Positions 45,100 to 53,969 of a DNA stretch of 64,000 nucleotides are shown one piece after another. Positions within the stretch are counted from its first letter, which is position 1, and every line of letters begins with the position of its first letter. A model generated the notes under the pieces. It was not told the origin of the DNA. It did no database searches and saw nothing but the letters and a program-made list of their open reading frames with translations. The position numbers and the translations under genes are program-made. The stretch comes from Alkalitalea saponilacus (lineage in GTDB: Bacteria > Bacteroidota > Bacteroidia > Bacteroidales > Marinilabiliaceae): positions 47,002-111,001 of the forward strand of contig NZ_FUYV01000019.1 in assembly GCF_900168165.1 (NCBI RefSeq), in the 5' to 3' direction.

Positions 45100-46584
45100 T
45101 CAGAAATTATACCGGAACGAAAGACTGAGCCCTTGCCTGATCTGCAATTTACTGGATTCACTTTCATAATATCTGAAGCTACCGGTGAGGCGGGTACTCA
45201 AAAACACGTTTATTCGCATATCTAACACCAGATCCCATTCGGCCTGGATATTTTCATCTTTTGCAAAGTAGTCATAAAAAACGTTCATTCTGGAGGTAAA
45301 AGTCATGTCTTCAGCCAGTTTCCATCTAAAGTTATTCTGAAGAGATCCCCCCGTTAGGAAATTGGACTTTTTATCGGCGTCGATGTTATAGCGTGTTTGA
45401 TTAATTTTCGCGGTATCAAGAACCACTGTCATCCTTGATGTAAGAGGTGATAACAGCAGGGTAAAATCTTTAACCCTGTAATCCATACCCGCTGCAAGAG
45501 AGAAATAGGCAGGAGCCATAAAAGCGGAAATTGGATTCTCCTTTTCTGTGTCGCTTGCGAGAAATCCCTCAAAAAACTGCGTTCTGAAGTTAAACAACAA
45601 ACTATAGTACCACTTCTCTGTTGATTTTACCCCGTATTTACTCATCAACTCTATCAAGTCATCGTTCACCCGTGATTTGGCTCCTTCGCTTGATATAATG
45701 CCGAGTTTATGGACACCTGTATTTTCCCATTCCACGTTATCATCCTTATATATGGCACTCAAACGCAAATCACTTAACAAAGCCACCGAGTTTTGTCCCC
45801 CTCTGGCCCAGTTACTTAAATAAGCCTGAGAAAACTGAATGTTTTCCGAACCGGTAAATGTCCATGGTGATTTTTTTAAGGCGACCCTCTCCAGTCTGTC
45901 GGGACGACGGATATCATTTGGCCTGAAAAGTCCCTCAAGACTTTCCCTTCCGGTTCTCGATTGGATTGTTTCGCTGCTTCTGAAAATTCGTGGAGGATCA
46001 GGCAATTCATGCCAATCATACTGCACAAGATATGGATGATGATAATAAATATGACGGCGCATTTCGCTACCAGTTTTCACCTCACCTGCGATTAGAGTTT
46101 GCAATGTATCACTCCCACCGGGATGATTCAGAAAGTGCTGATATTTCTCAAAAGGCGTCTTTCTTTCGGTTGCCTGAAACTCTGTTAAATCAGGCAACTC
46201 CTCCTTTATGTATATAACTGGAAGAGCATGTGCCTTATAGCGTGAAATTCGGGCAGTCATAAATTCGAAACGGTATTCATTCAAAGGAAGTATTCCGGTT
46301 TTCTGACGAATTAAGCCTGCCGAAACATTTGATCGCACAGTTTGAGGTTCAAGGATAAACTGATAAGGATGATGGGGAATGAAAGAGTTTTGAAGCCTCA
46401 GTCCGGCAGATTGCTTAGCCAATGCTTCACGATATTGTTCCCGAAACTCCAAGACACCTACTCTTTCATACCAGGTTTCAGGCAAAACAAAATCAGGAAA
46501 ATATATCTGAAAAGGGCGTTGTGCATGCACTTGCGCATGTGGCATCAGAAAAATCAAAAACAAAAGTCCAAATAAAAACCTCAT
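45100..46584 (-). CDS. DUF3078 outer-membrane protein
   Basis: A 494-residue secreted protein predicted to form an outer-membrane beta-barrel. I start at the ATG at 46584 (MRFLFGLLF) since it begins the signal peptide; two in-frame ATGs lie 6 and 18 bases upstream. After an N-terminal periplasmic region of about 230 residues, DUF3078 begins (WTFTGSENIQFSQAYLSNWARGGQNS) and runs to the C-terminal strand ending in phenylalanine (LSLSFRYNF), as in Omp-type barrels. Function unknown. Confidence 0.82.
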   Translation of the reverse strand: MRFLFGLLFLIFLMPHAQVHAQRPFQIYFPDFVLPETWYERVGVLEFREQYREALAKQSAGLRLQNSFIPHHPYQFILEPQTVRSNVSAGLIRQKTGILPLNEYRFEFMTARISRYKAHALPVIYIKEELPDLTEFQATERKTPFEKYQHFLNHPGGSDTLQTLIAGEVKTGSEMRRHIYYHHPYLVQYDWHELPDPPRIFRSSETIQSRTGRESLEGLFRPNDIRRPDRLERVALKKSPWTFTGSENIQFSQAYLSNWARGGQNSVALLSDLRLSAIYKDDNVEWENTGVHKLGIISSEGAKSRVNDDLIELMSKYGVKSTEKWYYSLLFNFRTQFFEGFLASDTEKENPISAFMAPAYFSLAAGMDYRVKDFTLLLSPLTSRMTVVLDTAKINQTRYNIDADKKSNFLTGGSLQNNFRWKLAEDMTFTSRMNVFYDYFAKDENIQAEWDLVLDMRINVFLSTRLTGSFRYYESESSKLQIRQGLSLSFRYNF

Positions 46585-46602
46585 ATACATATACAAATGC
46601 AT

Positions 46603-46950
46603 TTAAATACTTTAGAATACAGTAATAACCAATATAGGATTTCAATATTTGGAAAAATGGCTAAGATCTTTTTTCAATGGGATGATTTAATTTTTAACAT
46701 GAGAATTGAATCGTTGCAAAAGTATATCAAAAACCTTTAGTAAAAAAAGGATTCAATTCAAATCTCTATGCAAAAAATAGAAAATTACCAAATATTTCCA
46801 AATTATTGAATAAATAAATCCTCAGTAATCAAAAAGTTTACCAATTTGGACGTGTTGTAAATAATAAATTCCCTTTTCTCCCAAAAATTCCGTTGTTTTG
46901 TAGTCGGTATGCCGGAACAAAGTTCCGGTTTCTACTGGAAAAACTAACTG
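46603..46950. other. Divergent region, DUF3078 gene / MATE gene
   Basis: 348 bases without a gene. A CCGGAAC/GTTCCGG hairpin with a three-base loop (46912-46928) lies 22 bases before the MATE start, where it may affect its translation. Otherwise AT-rich. Confidence 0.45.
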
Positions 46951-48303
46951 ATGAAGGATCTCACTACAGGGAATGAAGCCGGGTTGATTTTCCGATTTGC
47001 ACTTCCAATGGTTATCGGTAATCTGTTTCAACAATTATACAATATTGTTGACAGCATCATAGTGGGAAAGTTTCTGGGAACAGAAGCATTGGCGGCAGTA
47101 GGAGCTTCGTTTCCCATTTTTTACACGCTGATATCTTTCTTTATTGGCATCGGGAGTGGAGCCACCATTGTAATCAGTCAATATTTTGGTGCTAAAAACT
47201 ATGAAAAGGTAAAACAGGCTATCGGAACCATATACCTGTTTATGTTCGGAGCAGGCATTATACTATCTATAATCGGAATTCTATTTAGCCGTCAAATATT
47301 TACATTATTGGGCATTGGAGATGATGTAATGCCACAGGCACTGGCATATTTCAATGTTTATATGCTCGGCATGGTTGGCTTTTTTGGCTTTAACAGCACA
47401 TCATCAGTTTTGCGGGGACTGGGAGACAGCAGAACTCCTCTGTTGTTTCTGGCCATTGCCACGGTTGTAAACATTGTTCTTGATGTTGTGTTCATCGTTG
47501 TTTTTAAATGGGGTGTTGCCGGTGCTGCATGGGCTACGGTTATTGCACAAATGGGCGCATTTATCTCTGCCATATTTTATCTTAACAAAAGAGATCATCT
47601 GATTCATTTCAGCATCAAATCACTTACTTTTGATGTTGAGAGTTTCCGTAAAAGCGTTAAGATTGGTTTACCAACAGGATTTCAGCAGACCTTTGTTGCT
47701 CTTGGGTTAATGGGATTGATCAGAATCATCAACAATTTTGACACGGTCACCTTAGCCGCCTACACGGCAGCCAGCAGAATTGATGCTCTTGCGGCCATGC
47801 CTGCCATGGTTCTGGCTTCTGCTCTGTCGGCTTTTGTGGGACAAAATCTGGGGGCAGGAAAAGTAGAGCGTATCAGAAAAGGCGTTTGGGCTACTCAAAA
47901 AATGGCCTGGACCATAAGTTTAGCCGTAATGCTAATTGTTCTACTCTGGGGCAATCAGTTGATGTCTCTTTTTAATGATGATCCCGAAGTCATTCGGCAG
48001 GGAAGAGAGTATCTTATCATCGTTTGCTCTTTTTATATTGTATTCTCCTCCATGTTCGTGCTTCATGGAACATTGCGAGGAGCCGGTGATACAATAATCC
48101 CCATGATTATAACCCTGATTTCACTCTGGATTGTGAGAATTCCTTTTGCCTGGTTTTTATCAAAACACTTTGGCGAATCCGGAATTTGGTGGAGCATACC
48201 CGCAGGTTGGATGGTTGGTCTGGCAGGCACCTGGATATATTACAAGAGCGGACGTTGGAAACGTAAATCAGTTGTGGAAAAGACTCCTATTCCGAGAACT
48301 TGA
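46951..48303 (+). CDS. MATE-family multidrug efflux transporter
   Basis: A 450-residue, 12-helix antiporter that exports drugs or metabolites with Na+ or H+. Family features: PMVIGNLFQQLYNIVDSIIVGKFLG in the first repeat, LRGLGDSRTPL ending the N-half and the mirrored LRGAGDTIIPM in the C-half. No MATE regulator is obvious, but the gene converges on a MerR-type regulator with a 17-base overlap, so control by it is possible but not shown. Confidence 0.93.
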   Translation: MKDLTTGNEAGLIFRFALPMVIGNLFQQLYNIVDSIIVGKFLGTEALAAVGASFPIFYTLISFFIGIGSGATIVISQYFGAKNYEKVKQAIGTIYLFMFGAGIILSIIGILFSRQIFTLLGIGDDVMPQALAYFNVYMLGMVGFFGFNSTSSVLRGLGDSRTPLLFLAIATVVNIVLDVVFIVVFKWGVAGAAWATVIAQMGAFISAIFYLNKRDHLIHFSIKSLTFDVESFRKSVKIGLPTGFQQTFVALGLMGLIRIINNFDTVTLAAYTAASRIDALAAMPAMVLASALSAFVGQNLGAGKVERIRKGVWATQKMAWTISLAVMLIVLLWGNQLMSLFNDDPEVIRQGREYLIIVCSFYIVFSSMFVLHGTLRGAGDTIIPMIITLISLWIVRIPFAWFLSKHFGESGIWWSIPAGWMVGLAGTWIYYKSGRWKRKSVVEKTPIPRT

Positions 48304-49180
48304 CCAGCTTAATGGCATCTTTAAAACCCTTAACACCGGGAATAACAGTAAAGCCATCAGGTAAAGATGGGTTCAATTCTTTAATTTGATACCCCGAAAC
48401 AAGAAAAGGTATCTCCGGAAATTTCTCTCTGTACAATTTCATCAAATCCTCCAATCCTTCTGTTGTATAAGCAGATATAAACGAGGTCATAAATGCATCA
48501 GCAGGTCTGACATGATGTACCTGCAACAAATCGCTCACTGGAACTGCAGGCCCCAGGTAAATAACATCCAGTCCTTCTTTACGAGCCAAAAGATTGTAAA
48601 ACAACAGACCAATTTCATGCAACTCTCCTTCTGGCAAAAACATAATGATTCTGGGGCCTGAAACAGATGAATTCTGCATCTCATGATCGATGGCAACAAA
48701 TAGCTTCTGACGTATAAGATTTGACATAAAATGCTCTTCAGCAGGGGAAATAGTACCCGCCTGCCATAGCACTCCCACCTTTTCGAGAAAGGGGAACAAG
48801 ATACTTTCAACTGTAGACTCAAAACCGAATTTAATAACAGAAGCTGAGAGGGTATTAAGAAACTTCCTCTCATCCAACTCAAGCATGGACACCATGAGGC
48901 TCTCAATCTGGACATTATTAGTACGACCATCCAGAGACAAATCCAGCACCCGGCTGCGAATCTCAGTATCGGAAAGTCCGGCAATATGAGATATCTTTAT
49001 GCCGTGATGGTTCAGAATGGATATATTCAATAAACGCTTAAGATCGCAATCTGAGTAATAGCGTATATTTGTAGGAGTTCGTTCAGGTTCAATTAGTCCA
49101 TAACGTCTCTCCCACATTCTGATGGTGTGAGCTTTTATACCTGAGATTTTCTCAAGATCTTTTATTGAATATCTGGCCAT
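48287..49180 (-). CDS. MerR-type regulator with B12-binding domain, CarH-like
   Basis: Probable light-dependent transcription factor. The 297 residues comprise a MerR DNA-binding helix-turn-helix (1-70: YSIKDLEKISGIKAHTIRMWERRYGL), a four-helix bundle (about 90-165), and a B12-binding Rossmann domain (175-297). Two features match the CarH photoreceptor: Trp139 followed after nine residues by Glu149-His150 (W-x9-EH), and the cobalamin lower-ligand motif Glu186-x-His188-x-x-Gly191. CarH uses adenosylcobalamin to sense light, repressing in the dark. A pair of 17-base direct repeats lies just upstream. Target genes, often carotenoid or photolyase genes, are not in the window. Confidence 0.88.
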   Translation of the reverse strand: MARYSIKDLEKISGIKAHTIRMWERRYGLIEPERTPTNIRYYSDCDLKRLLNISILNHHGIKISHIAGLSDTEIRSRVLDLSLDGRTNNVQIESLMVSMLELDERKFLNTLSASVIKFGFESTVESILFPFLEKVGVLWQAGTISPAEEHFMSNLIRQKLFVAIDHEMQNSSVSGPRIIMFLPEGELHEIGLLFYNLLARKEGLDVIYLGPAVPVSDLLQVHHVRPADAFMTSFISAYTTEGLEDLMKLYREKFPEIPFLVSGYQIKELNPSLPDGFTVIPGVKGFKDAIKLVKFSE

Positions 49181-49216
49181 TTGAATACTTTATATTTCCT
49201 TTACTAACATAGTATT

Positions 49217-49303
49217 TTAAGTCTTAGTCCGTTCTATAAGCCAGGTAACACACCAGGTTTGAATCAACGAAAACCGATGATTTCAACTAAGTCTCAATCC
49301 GTT
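49217..49303 (-). promoter_or_regulatory. Direct repeat pair upstream of the CarH-like gene
   Basis: TTAAGTCTTAGTCCGTT (49217-49233) and CTAAGTCTCAATCCGTT (49287-49303), 14 of 17 bases identical and 70 bases apart, close to seven helical turns. The nearer copy is 37 bases upstream of the start codon. A candidate autoregulatory site for a tetrameric CarH-like repressor. Confidence 0.45.
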
Positions 49304-49580
49304 TAACACGTCCTAATTTATTTTGTTCAAAATTTCGGCTAAAAATAAAAACAAAACTTTAAACTGCCATAAAATTAGTGCCCTCAATTTAAAGACCACA
49401 AGGCACAACATGCTTGAGCCAATAATATCAAAACATTACCGCAAATATATTTCAATAAATCCCATTGGTTTAAGCGTGTCGATGAAACTTGCAAACCTCC
49501 CGGACCAAAGTAACCTGTACGCCTGTAAATAATAGCGTCCGATTTAACAACAAGAACCCAAATAGTACCCAATGTTTTCC

Positions 49581-49703
49581 ATGAAACGAGCCATGAGAAT
49601 CGCAAGATCGACGAAGTCAAAGAGCTACCGCACAAGGGTATGATTATCTGTTGAGTTCTCCCGAGACTTCGAAAGCAACTAAAAAACAAATTATAAACAG
49701 ATG
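49581..49703 (+). repeat. Dispersed repeat, copy B
   Basis: Matches copy A (14104-14172) in three blocks in the same order: ATGAAACGAG (49581-49590), GAGACTTCG (49663-49671) and the 30-base tail beginning GCAACT (49675). Copy B has extra sequence between the first two blocks. Function unknown. Confidence 0.5.
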
Positions 49704-49849
49704 TATGAGAAGTGAGAGAAAATATTTTAGAATCACTTAAAAATCATACCTTTAAACAATCTGGATATTTATAAGAAAATATCCGATTCTCTATGACAGA
49801 TTTTAACTTTTTATAACATTAAAAGTTAGACATTCCTTAAATTCAATCA

Positions 49850-49959
49850 TATATTTGTATTGAAAGAACGAGAGTTTTTTCATAGGTTTAGGTTAGGTTA
49901 ATTAGGTTTAGGAAGAAAAGAGGCTTAGCATTAATTTTTAATGTTTAAGCCTCTTTTTT
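49850..49959 (+). ncRNA. sRNA-like unit 1
   Basis: A -7 element TATATTTG (49850-49857), then a leader with TTTTTTCATAGG, the repeated TTTAGGTTAGGTTAA and GGTTTAGG, and a strong terminator: GAGGCTTA ... TTAAGCCTC and T6 (49916-49957). The transcript would be about 95 bases with no start codon. A second, similar unit follows at 50090-50192. Confidence 0.5.
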
Positions 49960-50089
49960 AATGATACATTCATGTGTTTATAATTTTTCACATAGAATTC
50001 GTTTTATCTGTTTGTAAATTGATTTTCAATGGCACCCAAAACCTTGGAACTCGTTCTATCTGTTATCGGACATTTTACAACAAATCGCT

Positions 50090-50192
50090 GGCATACTATT
50101 TGATAGTTAACTATTTAAGTTTTCTCATAGTTTAGGGTTAGGTTGGGTTAAAAACGTCCGGAATGATTTAAGATAATCTCCGGACGTTTTTA
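50090..50192 (+). ncRNA. sRNA-like unit 2
   Basis: Shares TTTTCTCATAG-TTTAGGGTTAGGTTGGG with unit 1 and then ends in another terminator, AAAACGTCCGG ... CCGGACGTTTT (50151-50190). A 12-base palindrome ATAGTTAACTAT lies at 50103-50114. Terminator sequences differ, leader boxes are conserved. Confidence 0.48.
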
Positions 50193-50373
50193 GCTAGTAC
50201 CATTTCTATCGAAAAATATTTCTTCTTTAATCAGAAAATTCAGTGTTTGTTAAATCAATAGCAAGACATACCACATTTTATCATATATCTTTAAGTAAAT
50301 AATATGAGGACTGATATATTAATTCCTGATATCCTTACTATATTTTTCTGATAACATTCCATTCTTCTTACAT

Positions 50374-50438
50374 CTTATAGAAAAGACATATGTAAAAAAT
50401 GTCTATAAAATTCACTTTCCCCTTATAGAAAACACATA
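50374..50438 (+). promoter_or_regulatory. Direct repeat upstream of the SusC gene
   Basis: CTTATAGAAAAGACATA (50374-50390) and CTTATAGAAAACACATA (50422-50438), 16 of 17 identical and 48 bases apart. Placed about 265-325 bases before the SusC start, it could be the binding site for the PUL's unknown activator. AGACAT/ATGTCT palindrome at 50384-50404. Confidence 0.45.
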
Positions 50439-50620
50439 CTCCACAGCACCAAACTACACACTATCTAATTATACTACAATGCTTTGACAAATCACAACAC
50501 ATATCAACGTCAATTCGCAACGGTTATTCAGATAATTCTTCTACCCACTATAATAACGAGAGTGTATAAATTGCAAACAAAAAGTTAACAAGAATTAATC
50601 CGAAAAAAATTCATTAAATT

Positions 50621-50628
50621 TAGTATTG
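50621..50628 (+). promoter_or_regulatory. Near-consensus -7 element before SusC
   Basis: TAGTATTG, one base off TAnnTTTG, giving a leader of about 65-70 bases. Weak, in line with an activator-dependent PUL promoter. Confidence 0.3.
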
Positions 50629-50699
50629 CACACATAAGAAACAGAATAATATCAAAATCGAAAAAAAACCATTCACTGTTTAATTTTAGTAACATAACT

Positions 50700-53600
50700 A
50701 TGAAAAAGCAAAATTTAATTAAAATGCTATTCGTTATGAGCCTTTGGAGTTTTGGACTCGCTCTTATGGCACAAGGAAGCATTCTGGTTCAGGGAAAAGT
50801 GGAAGACAGCCAAGGGTTTCCGCTACCTGGAGTAAACATTATAGTTAAAGGATCGACAATCGGCACGGTTTCCGATATTAACGGAAACTATCAATTGCAG
50901 GTTCCCGACGCAGTAAATGCGGTGCTCGTATTCCGATTCATTGGTTTTGATGAAAGGGAGATAGCAGTAAACAATCAAAGTCAAATAAATGTAGTTCTAA
51001 CTGAAAGTTTTTTTGGGTTAGACGAAGTAGTGGCAATAGGTTATGGAACGGTTCAGAGAAGAGACATAACTGGTTCGGTTGCTTCTGTTTCGGGTGATGC
51101 TCTGCAGGCTATTCCTGTTAGTAATGTAACAGAAGCCATCACCGGAAAATTAGCAGGTGTGCAAATAGCAGCCACAGAAGGATCTCCTGATGCAGAAATC
51201 AGAATCAGAGTTAGAGGTGGAGGTTCAATTACAGGCGACAACAGTCCTCTGTTTATTGTTGATGGATTTCCAGTTGAAACCATTTCAGATATTTCACCTT
51301 CTGATATTGAGTCCATTGACGTACTAAAAGATGCTTCCTCAACAGCAATTTATGGCTCCAGAGGTGCCAATGGTGTAATAATTGTTACCACAAAACGTGG
51401 AAGAGAAGGGAGAATGACTGTCAATTACAATGCCTATACTGCCTGGAAAAGAATCGCCAATACTCTAGATGTTCTTTCACCATATGATTTTACTAAATGG
51501 CAATATGAAAGAGCTTTACTGGCAAACGACATGCGTAGATACAACAATATTTACGGAAACTTTCAAGACTTAGATCTTTACCAAGAAGTACAGCCAAACG
51601 ACTATCAGAATCAGATTTTTGGACGAACAGGCTTTACTTTTAATCATAACGTTAGTTTAACCGGTGGTACTGAAAAAACGACATATGCTTTAAGTTATGC
51701 CCACATGTATGACAGAGCCATTATGCAAATGTCCAATTTCAACAGGGACAACCTTTCGTTTAATATGACAAATCGCCCTAACGACAGAATAACAATAGAC
51801 CTGTCGTTCAGGTATGCCAATACAGAGATAAATGGTGGTGGAGCAAACGAACAAAACGAAGTTTCTTCAGCAGATTCCCGATTAAAGTTTGCTATGATTT
51901 ATCCTCCATTTCCTGTTTCAGGTTTGACTGATGCAGAGGAAACTGATCCTGATTTCTTATTGACACACCCAATGGAATCATTAAGAGACAATGACAGATA
52001 TCAAAACCGTGTTGCATATAATCTGAATGCAAGCGTTGCATGGGAAATTATTGACAACCTAACTATTAAATCAGACGTAGGTCTGGATGACTTTAGAAGC
52101 GTAGATGATCGTTTCTATGGCCCATCAACTTATTATGTAAAAAATGTTCCATCGGGTGAAAATCAAAACAAGCCAGCGATTGTTTTTAATAAACAATCAC
52201 GAGAAACATTTAGAAACACCAATACTATAAATTACAATTTCAGGAATATTCTTCCCAGCGATCATAGGGTAAATGTGCTAGCCGGTCAGGAGTATATCAT
52301 CCGCGAACAAGAATCTCATAATACCGTAGTTCATGGATTCCCATCTACTTTCGGTTTTTCAGAAGCTTCAAAGCTGTCTGCACAGGGATCAGCAAACTCA
52401 ATTACCAACCATCTATCACCTGACGACATCCTGCTTTCTTTCTTTGGTAGAGCTAATTACGATTACATGGGAAGATACTTATTAAGTGCAACATTCAGAG
52501 CAGATGGTTCCTCAAAATTCGGAGATGGAAACAAATGGGGGTATTTTCCATCTGCTGCATTTGCCTGGAGGATTTCTGATGAAATCTTTTTCGAAAACAC
52601 ACGAGATTGGTTAGACGACCTTAAAATCAGGTTCAGCTATGGTACAGCCGGAAACAATAACATCCCATCCGGGCAAATAGTACAATCTATGGCTGTAAGT
52701 ACAACCACCTGGGTTAATAACTACGACAGTTATTGGGCACCTTCAAGAACTCTTGCTAATCCGGATTTAAAATGGGAGACCACCATTACAAGAAACCTTG
52801 GTTTAGATTATACAATGTTAAGAGGTCGAATCAACGGTTCGTTTGAAGCTTATATAAATACAACCCAGGATTTGTTAATGCGTTTCCCGATTCCAGGCAC
52901 AGGTTATATCGACCAATACAGAAATATGGGTGAGACAGAGAACAGAGGTTTTGAAGCCTCCATAAATTGGGTTGCTATCGATAGGCCAAATTACGGATTT
53001 TCAGTTAGTGGAAACATTGGTTTCAATAAAAACGAAATCAAGTCACTTGGATTGATGGAGAACTTTGAACAGTCATCAGGCTGGGCGTCTACTGAAATTC
53101 CAGCTGACTATGTGATACAGATTGGAGGTTCCGTAGGGAAAATGTACGGATATATCAGTGATGGACGCTATGAAGTTTCTGACTTTGAAGGATACTTTAA
53201 CGGTGAATGGGTTCTAAGAGAAGGCGTACCTAACGCAAGCTCAGTAGTAGGCACAATTCGCCCCGGTACCAAGAAACTGCGCAACCTAAATCCTGATGAA
53301 GACAACGTGGTAAATCTTGATGACAGAACCATTATTGGAGATGCAAATCCATTGCATACCGGTGGTATCGCACTAAATGCAAGAGCTTATGGTTTTGACT
53401 TGTCAGCAGCATTCAACTGGAGCTATGGCAATGATGTATATAATGCAAACAAAGTTGAATATACCTCAACCAGCAAATACCATTCACGTAATATGATTAC
53501 GATGATGGAAGATGGCAAAAGATGGACCAATCTGCTTCCCGACGGAACGATTAGTAATGATCCGGCTGAATTGGCTGCAATGAATGCTAATACAACCATG

Positions 53601-53897
53601 TGGTCGCCATATATGCCTCGATTCGTGTTCTCTGACTGGGCCGTAGAAGACGGGTCATTTCTAAGACTTAATACACTGACACTAGGTTACACTCTTCCAA
53701 GAGATATAGTAAACAGAGTAAACATTCAAAATTTAAGGTTTTATGTAAGTGGTTATAACTTGTACACCTGGACTAACTATACCGGATTTGATCCTGAAGT
53801 ATCAACCAGAAGGAGAACGCCATTAACACCAGGAGTAGATTATTCTGCTTATCCAAGAAGCCGTTCAATTGTATTCGGGATGAACCTGAGTTTCTAA
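50700..53897 (+). CDS. SusC-type TonB-linked outer membrane transporter
   Basis: A 1065-residue active transporter for glycan fragments. Signal peptide (ending ...LMAQG), a carboxypeptidase-like domain (about 28-110; VQGKVEDSQGFPLPGVNIIV), a plug with the SusC hallmark IDVLKDASSTAIYGSRGANGV, and a large barrel whose last strand ends in phenylalanine (VFGMNLSF). It lies 72 bases before its SusD partner and opens an operon with pectate lyases, so the substrate is probably unsaturated oligogalacturonides. No HTCS, ECF sigma or AraC regulator is nearby. Confidence 0.96.
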   Translation: MKKQNLIKMLFVMSLWSFGLALMAQGSILVQGKVEDSQGFPLPGVNIIVKGSTIGTVSDINGNYQLQVPDAVNAVLVFRFIGFDEREIAVNNQSQINVVLTESFFGLDEVVAIGYGTVQRRDITGSVASVSGDALQAIPVSNVTEAITGKLAGVQIAATEGSPDAEIRIRVRGGGSITGDNSPLFIVDGFPVETISDISPSDIESIDVLKDASSTAIYGSRGANGVIIVTTKRGREGRMTVNYNAYTAWKRIANTLDVLSPYDFTKWQYERALLANDMRRYNNIYGNFQDLDLYQEVQPNDYQNQIFGRTGFTFNHNVSLTGGTEKTTYALSYAHMYDRAIMQMSNFNRDNLSFNMTNRPNDRITIDLSFRYANTEINGGGANEQNEVSSADSRLKFAMIYPPFPVSGLTDAEETDPDFLLTHPMESLRDNDRYQNRVAYNLNASVAWEIIDNLTIKSDVGLDDFRSVDDRFYGPSTYYVKNVPSGENQNKPAIVFNKQSRETFRNTNTINYNFRNILPSDHRVNVLAGQEYIIREQESHNTVVHGFPSTFGFSEASKLSAQGSANSITNHLSPDDILLSFFGRANYDYMGRYLLSATFRADGSSKFGDGNKWGYFPSAAFAWRISDEIFFENTRDWLDDLKIRFSYGTAGNNNIPSGQIVQSMAVSTTTWVNNYDSYWAPSRTLANPDLKWETTITRNLGLDYTMLRGRINGSFEAYINTTQDLLMRFPIPGTGYIDQYRNMGETENRGFEASINWVAIDRPNYGFSVSGNIGFNKNEIKSLGLMENFEQSSGWASTEIPADYVIQIGGSVGKMYGYISDGRYEVSDFEGYFNGEWVLREGVPNASSVVGTIRPGTKKLRNLNPDEDNVVNLDDRTIIGDANPLHTGGIALNARAYGFDLSAAFNWSYGNDVYNANKVEYTSTSKYHSRNMITMMEDGKRWTNLLPDGTISNDPAELAAMNANTTMWSPYMPRFVFSDWAVEDGSFLRLNTLTLGYTLPRDIVNRVNIQNLRFYVSGYNLYTWTNYTGFDPEVSTRRRTPLTPGVDYSAYPRSRSIVFGMNLSF

Positions 53898-53969
53898 ATC
53901 AACAAAAGGGAGAAATTCATATAATAGAAAAATATTGAAGTATCAATTGACGCTTAAATAAATAATACA

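Noticed and set aside
46912..46928. Riboswitch before the MATE gene
   Set aside because: Only one short hairpin, no conserved aptamer pattern that I can recognise.
49384..49689. 101-codon open frame on the minus strand in the gene-free region
   Set aside because: Peptide is without recognisable structure, rich in Leu/Ile/Trp/Cys, overlaps dispersed repeat copy B, and has no supporting signals.
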